From Falciphora oryzae (Eukaryota; Ascomycota; Sordariomycetes; Magnaporthales; Magnaporthaceae): a stretch of 12,114 nt of DNA. A model generated the notes under the pieces. That model saw only the letters and a program-made list of their open reading frames with translations, did no database searches and was not told the DNA's origin. This document shows positions 7,753-12,114 of the stretch, piece by piece (position 1 is the first letter of the stretch; every line of letters begins with the position of its first letter). The position numbers and the translations under genes were made by a program. Location: assembly GCA_000733355.1 (NCBI GenBank), contig JNVV01000016.1, positions 414,816 through 426,929 on the forward strand. Reading direction: 5' to 3'.

Positions 7753-7831
7753 TATCGATATTTATTTAATATATTCGCTAATCCCCCAGGTATTAGGAAA
7801 ATAGCATACCTTTTTAACTGAAATCGAAATA

Positions 7832-7874
7832 ACGTGGTTCACAAGCGAGTGGCGCACACAAGCGAGTGGCGCAC
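7832..7874 (+). repeat. Left end of the MITE: terminal 9 bp plus two 17-bp units
   Basis: acgtggttc (7832-7840) is followed by two identical copies of acaagcgagtggcgcac (7841-7857, 7858-7874). Confidence 0.9.
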
Positions 7875-8215
7875 TTCAAAATCCCATACTAAACGCGGTT
7901 TTCGACATCCTTGCTAAATCGCCCAATTTGTATCCAAATTCGATGAAATTTCAAAATTAAGGGTTTAACTATATAGGCGATTATATGTAATTATCTTCAA
8001 TTTTATAACCCTAACCCGGGTGAGATATTAAAAATGCAGGAGTTAAATTAGCGCATTTCTTTATATCTCGCCCAGGTTAGGGTTACAAATTTGAAAATAA
8101 TTACATAAAATCGGCTACATGGTTAAAACGTTAATTACAAAATTGCATTAAATTTGGACCAGAATTGGTGGAGTTAAAGCGAGTTAAAAAACAGCGTTTA
8201 GTATGGGATTTTAAA

Positions 8216-8275
8216 GTGCGCCACTCGCTTGTGTGCGCCACTCGCTTGTGTGCGCCACTCGCTTGTGAACCACGT
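8216..8275 (-). repeat. Right end of the MITE: three 17-bp units plus terminal 9 bp
   Basis: Three identical copies of gtgcgccactcgcttgt (8216-8232, 8233-8249, 8250-8266) precede gaaccacgt (8267-8275). The left end has two copies, so the ends are asymmetric by one unit. Confidence 0.92.
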
Positions 8276-9640
8276 TATATATATATTCATACGTCCGTTA
8301 TGTCTATAAAAGACCTCGGTGCCTCTACTATGTAATATTTACATATAAAAACTTTTAAATTCGTTTTTAGGTGCGTATAGCCCCCGCTCCGGAGCTTGGG
8401 AGTAAAAACCATATCTGCTTTTCGTATACGGTTTTATTATATTAAACAATGGTACCGTTTGCTTATTTTTATGCAACTGCTTGTAAAGGTTCCGTCGTAA
8501 AAGCGTTTTTATAATTAATGGAATAAAAGGAAAATACGTATAGAAATGAGGGTATATTGCGCCGGGGTAGCGCTTTAATACCGGGTTTCGCTTTCGTAAC
8601 GAAACGGCTATATTAGTACTCGTATTATAGCGTTTTAATATAGCCTTTTCGCGTAAATTGGCCCGGCTTTACTCCGGGTCCTAACCGCGGGCGGGCTTTC
8701 CGGGTCCGGCGTTTTATTTCGTAATTTTAAGTGATTTAGCTTTTAATAGGTACCCGTTTCCGAAGCCGTTGCTTTGCGTGCGGTTCGGGTCCGCTTTTAT
8801 AGTTTGTATTTAATTTTTTTATTAGTTGCTTCCGTTTTTTAAATCGCGTTATTTAGGTAACTTTTTTTTGTTGCTACGTTATTATGCGTTATGGTTTTAG
8901 GTGGTAATTTCCTTTTATTTCTTTCCGGATCCGGATTTTTACCGGCTTTTTTTTCCTAATTATAAAGGGCTTTTTTTCCTTTTTTTTTCGCTTTTTTTTT
9001 ACTATTATTTCCGGTCCTGCCTTTTTGCCCGCGTTTCCTTTTTTCCTATTTGCATTTAAATTCCTACTCGTTCGCGTTTCGTTTTTTTTTTCGTTTTTTA
9101 TTTTTTTATAATATAGCTTTTAAAAATAAAGCTCTTAAATTTTCCCGCGGTAGTAGTAGTAGCGGTCGCGGTAGCAATTTTAATAGCGAAATTACAGGCG
9201 GTAGCCGCGCCGTTCCCGCCGCTATAGCTAATAGCAATGGTAGTAATAGTAGTAGCAATAGCAGTCGTTTTTTTAATCGCTTTCCGCTTACGGACGAAAA
9301 CGACGGCAACGGTTTAAGCGACGGCGGTTTAAGCGACGGCGTTTAGGACTTTTGTATTAAAGCTGTAAATACGGCTTTACCCCGTTTTTTTTCCGGTTTT
9401 GTAACTAATTTCCTTTTTTTTTTCCCAATTTTACCGCTTATATAATTAATCGAAATATTTGCTAGCGGTTAAAATCCTTAATAATTACGTTTTTTACGAC
9501 GATATAATATATTTGCCGCCCCGTTGTTTTTTTTATTCCGTTTCGCTAACTTCCCAATCCCTTATGCAAAATATATATTAGTTATTTTTAGCGTTTCGCT
9601 AACGGCATTAACGGTGCCGGTATTATGCGCTAATGCTATT
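8276..9640. other. Degraded repeat DNA 3' of LINE copy 2, unassigned
   Basis: No intact gene was recognised. On the minus strand this lies downstream of LINE copy 2 and may be its 3' continuation, since no boundary is visible at 9641 (that point is defined only by where the hAT cuts copy 1). The minus strand would code Lys/Arg-rich peptides broken by TAA/TAG stops, most clearly at 8500-9050. RIP-like composition throughout. Contains the trinucleotide-rich tract at 9149-9340. Confidence 0.4.
9149..9340. repeat. Trinucleotide-rich tract with a 15-bp tandem duplication
   Basis: Irregular TAG/AGC/AAT triplets (for example tagtagtagtagcgg at 9151-9165, and 9240-9265) would be Ser/Asn codons on the plus strand or Leu codons on the minus strand. 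At 9311-9340 a 15-bp unit, ggtttaagcgacggc, occurs twice in tandem. The plus strand is open here for 98 codons (9050-9346) and the minus strand for 67, but both low-complexity products probably reflect the triplet repeat and not a gene. If RIP acted, the tract may once have been CAG/CTG-like. Confidence 0.5.
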
Positions 9641-10780
9641 ATAAAACCTGTATATAGCGTTTTTTATTTTGCTTTTTTCCGTTCCATTTCCGGTTTTGCT
9701 AACTTAATAATTTTAACTACTAAAAGCTTTATTTATATGGGTTGCGTTTAGTTGCGTAATGTTTGCGTTTAAATTAATCGCTTACTTTTGGTATCCGTTC
9801 GCGATTTCGTCGCTAACGTTTCGTTTCCGTCGCGGTAGTTTCCTATTAGTTTTAAAAACTAAATTACCGCTATTTTTCGTATTTACTATCGTTATATGCA
9901 GTTTTTGTTTAAAACTAATGCGGATTGCGATATTGCGTTTGCGGATATTTATATTGTTATTAAAATATATACTGCTTTTATTTCGGGTCGTTATTTGTTT
10001 TGTTTTAACATTTTTTTTATTCCAAATTCGTTATACCGGTTTAAAATATGCGATCGTTAGGTATTGCCGTATTTCGAAAAACATTTTTAAACGGTCCGGT
10101 ATTTTTTTCAGGCGCCGGGTTTAGCCGTTTGTTTTTTGTTAGTTTTAGGAATGCTTTCGCTATTATAGCTGCTTTTAATAGTTCGGGTTTAATCCGTTCC
10201 CTTTCCGGTAATATAATATTTTTAGGTTAAATTATATTAGGTTAGGCCGAAAGGATCGTTGCTAAATGGAATACGGAAAATCGCATTCGGATAAAAAAGC
10301 TGGTTTTTAAACGGGCTAAAATACGGGTAAGTATTTGTTTTTTCTCTTTTATTATCCGTTTTTAATCCGCTAACTTTACGGTATTTTTTAAAAAAATTTT
10401 CGGCAAAACGTTTTTAATAAAATAAAACGGGATATAAACGATAATAGTTTCCGTCGTTATTTTTTTATTAATTTCCTTTAGTAATTTTTTTAGTTTTTTT
10501 TTTCGCTTTTTAGGTATAGTGCTTTCGTTTGCTTTTTTATAGTTTTTTTTTAATTCGGTTCGTTTTCGGTTTGGTAACGTTGCTTTTCCTTTTTTTCCTT
10601 ATACGTTCCTTTTTTGCTTTTTTAGCCGCTTTAAAATTTAATAGTTTTTTTATACGAAATATTATACGTGCTATTTTTTTAAATGGTATGCCTTTTATTT
10701 TTTATAATTTAAAATACGTTTTCCGGCTATTTGCTTACGTTAACCCGGTGCTTTCCCGCTATTTGTTTTATTAAACGCAT
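9641..10780 (-). other. 3' part of LINE copy 2, counterpart of 2177-3400
   Basis: Homologous to the unexplained 3' segment of copy 1, including the stretches around 9800-10120 and 10530-10700. Open runs on the plus strand here encode only hydrophobic antisense sequence. No motif recognised on the minus strand. Confidence 0.4.
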
Positions 10781-12114
10781 TAAATTAATACGTATTACGT
10801 TATTTCCTTTTATCTATTACCGCATTCGTATAATAGCGTTACCGTATCAAATACGCTTTTATTAAATAAATACGAATTTAGCTTTAGTTTTTCCGTTTTA
10901 ATTTGGATTATTACCGAATTATATATTTTTAGCATTTTTTCGTAATATTTAACTATTTTTTCCCTAAATAGGGGGTTATCCGTTAAGCATGCGGTTTTAT
11001 ACCAGTTCGTTTTTTTCGCTATTACCGTCGTATTAGCTATTTTTAATTTTTATTTTATTATTACGTTAAAGTTTTAACGTTTTACGTATTTATATTTAAA
11101 TTTCCAAACCTTTCCGTAAAGGACGGGTATTTATGTCGGTTTTAACGCTATTTTGGGCTGGTTTTATCGTATTATTTACTTTTTTTTCGTTTTTTATAAC
11201 CGAATTTTTAAAAACGGTCCGTTATTTTCGCTATTATTTCGTTAATGCGTTGCGTTATCCCGGTTTTTTTTTATTTGTTTTCCGTATTTATAACTTTTTC
11301 GTTTAAATATAAATTTAAAAGCGGCATATAGGTTTTTATTTCGAGGTGTGCTAGCGAAATTGCTTTATAAGCTTTAACTATTATTTTAAAATATGCTTTT
11401 TGTTTTTTCGCCATTTTTTTGGCTGCGTTTTAGGGCTAACTTCGGGGTTCCGTTAGTAAATAATAGGTTACCGATTTATAAATTAATATATTGCGGTATA
11501 TAACCGCGTATAATTGCTTTGCGCGTGCGAAATTGCTTTTTTACGTTGCCGCCGCAAATTTTATTACCGCAAACTGCTGTTTTTTTTATTTGCCTTTTAT
11601 TTATTTAGTATAGGCGTTAAAATTTAGCTTATAATTTAGCTAAATTTTTAAAAATTTCGCCGATAGCGTTAGTTGTACCTATATATTTGCGGTACGGACC
11701 CGGGTCCGGTTTAAGGTTTTCATAAAATAAAATAGTTTAATTTTAGCCGCGTTAAACGTTATTTTTATCTTTTTTGCTTATATTTGGCACGTATTTTAAA
11801 CCCGTTTTAGTAACCGGGCCGTTTCCGCCGTAGTTCCTTTTATTACTAAGCGGTTAATATCGTTAGCGAAACCAATTACCGTTATCCTTAATATTTTTTC
11901 CAATTTGTTGTAAAACGAAGCGATATATAGGATAAATAATATAAATAAAAGTGGTAAATTTTATAGTATTTTTATTGTTATTTGTATAGGCGTAAACGTG
12001 TTTTTATCGAATTAAAACCGGGCCGTTTTATTTATTAACTAGCTTTTAATTTATTTAATTTTTTTTGGTAGGAATTTTTATTTTCTTAAGGTTTTAAAAA
12101 ATTTAATATAGTTA
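10780..12114 (-). pseudogene. LINE reverse transcriptase, copy 2, inactivated and partial
   Basis: Minus-strand homologue of the copy 1 RT. From the window end it reads a VNYIKFFKTLRK-like stretch just after motif A, then a single frame with stops at Gln/Trp-type positions into motif B (near 11950-11990). Motif C is FAND at 11859-11870, so the first aspartate is lost and the second kept; copy 1 has lost both. The thumb-like and PPLDLYL-equivalent regions follow, the latter as PLLNLYL near 11300-11335. The C-terminal motif near 10795-10855 reads YECG here, against YEYG in copy 1, again with Tyr for the later His. This copy does not share the one-base insertion that shifts copy 1 between motifs A and B. 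Not functional. Confidence 0.83.

Larger units (their letters stand above)
7832..8275. mobile_element. 444-bp foldback MITE, Fot1-like termini
   Basis: This non-coding element is flanked by TA on both sides (7830-7831, 8276-8277). It starts with acgtggttc and ends with the complement. Almost the whole element is one imperfect palindrome: a left arm of about 210 bp (to about 8040) pairs with a right arm from about 8050, leaving a small loop. Examples are catactaaacg at 7886-7896 with its complement near 8194-8204, and ataaccctaaccc near 8005-8017 with its complement near 8075-8085. Dinucleotides CpA and TpG are present, so RIP marks are absent. The TA duplication and end sequence suggest mobilisation by a Fot1/Pogo-type transposase. 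It encodes no protein. Confidence 0.9.
9641..12114 (-). mobile_element. Tad1-like LINE, copy 2, RIP-degraded, cut by window end
   Basis: It is collinear with copy 1 from 2177 to about 4784 and in the same orientation. Differences are mostly transitions, with this copy usually carrying the A/T state (compare 11480-11590 with 4150-4260). It is about 140 to 150 bp shorter than copy 1 over the shared stretch, through at least three gaps (near 10405, 10490 and 11190). The window ends just before RT motif A. Confidence 0.85.

Noticed and set aside
8005..8017. True telomere or chromosome end
   Set aside because: Only about two units, inside the arm of a transposable element, with sequence continuing on both sides.
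8216..8266. Three identical 17-bp repeats as a CRISPR-like array
   Set aside because: Units are contiguous without spacers, lie at a transposon end and occur in a eukaryotic context.
9106..9309. Leu-rich minus-strand frame resembling a signal peptide or membrane anchor
   Set aside because: The eight-leucine run is a direct translation of the TAG-type triplet repeat.

Overview
This window is a transposon graveyard from a eukaryotic genome, most likely the AT-rich compartment of a filamentous ascomycete (Pezizomycotina). The grounds are repeat-induced point mutation (RIP): in the old repeats CpA and TpG are scarce, TpA is abundant, and stop codons sit where conserved Gln or Trp codons are expected. 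The families present (hAT, a Tad1-like LINE, Fot1/Pogo, a foldback MITE) also fit such a fungus. No host housekeeping gene, tRNA, rRNA or bacterial feature was seen.

Layout. (1) 1-2168: right-hand part of a hAT DNA transposon. It carries the intact N-terminal 180 codons of a BED-finger transposase on the minus strand, running off the left edge. A divergent, intact 133-codon ORF with a CCHC zinc knuckle lies on the plus strand. The element ends in an array of TAGTCA subterminal repeats and an 11-bp hAT terminus. (2) 2169-5182: RIP-degraded LINE copy 1 (minus strand), into which the hAT jumped; upstream sequence to 5889 is unresolved. (3) 5891-7752: a complete but dead Fot1/Pogo element with 42-bp perfect terminal inverted repeats, TA target duplications and a transposase pseudogene. 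(4) 7832-8275: a 444-bp foldback MITE whose termini have the same design as those of the Fot1 element but a different sequence. (5) 8276-9640: degraded, largely unassignable repeat DNA with a trinucleotide-rich tract. (6) 9641-12114: LINE copy 2 (minus strand), directly oriented with copy 1, more heavily mutated and cut by the window end.

Relations. The LINE copies and the Fot1 element are catalytically dead: aspartates of the RT and DDE active sites have become asparagine, mostly by changes matching RIP. The hAT and the MITE look young and not visibly mutated, so they probably arrived after RIP of their surroundings. The best candidates for something undescribed are the hAT's divergent zinc-knuckle gene and the shared terminal design of Fot1 and MITE (a constant 10-bp end followed by iterated 17-bp units).
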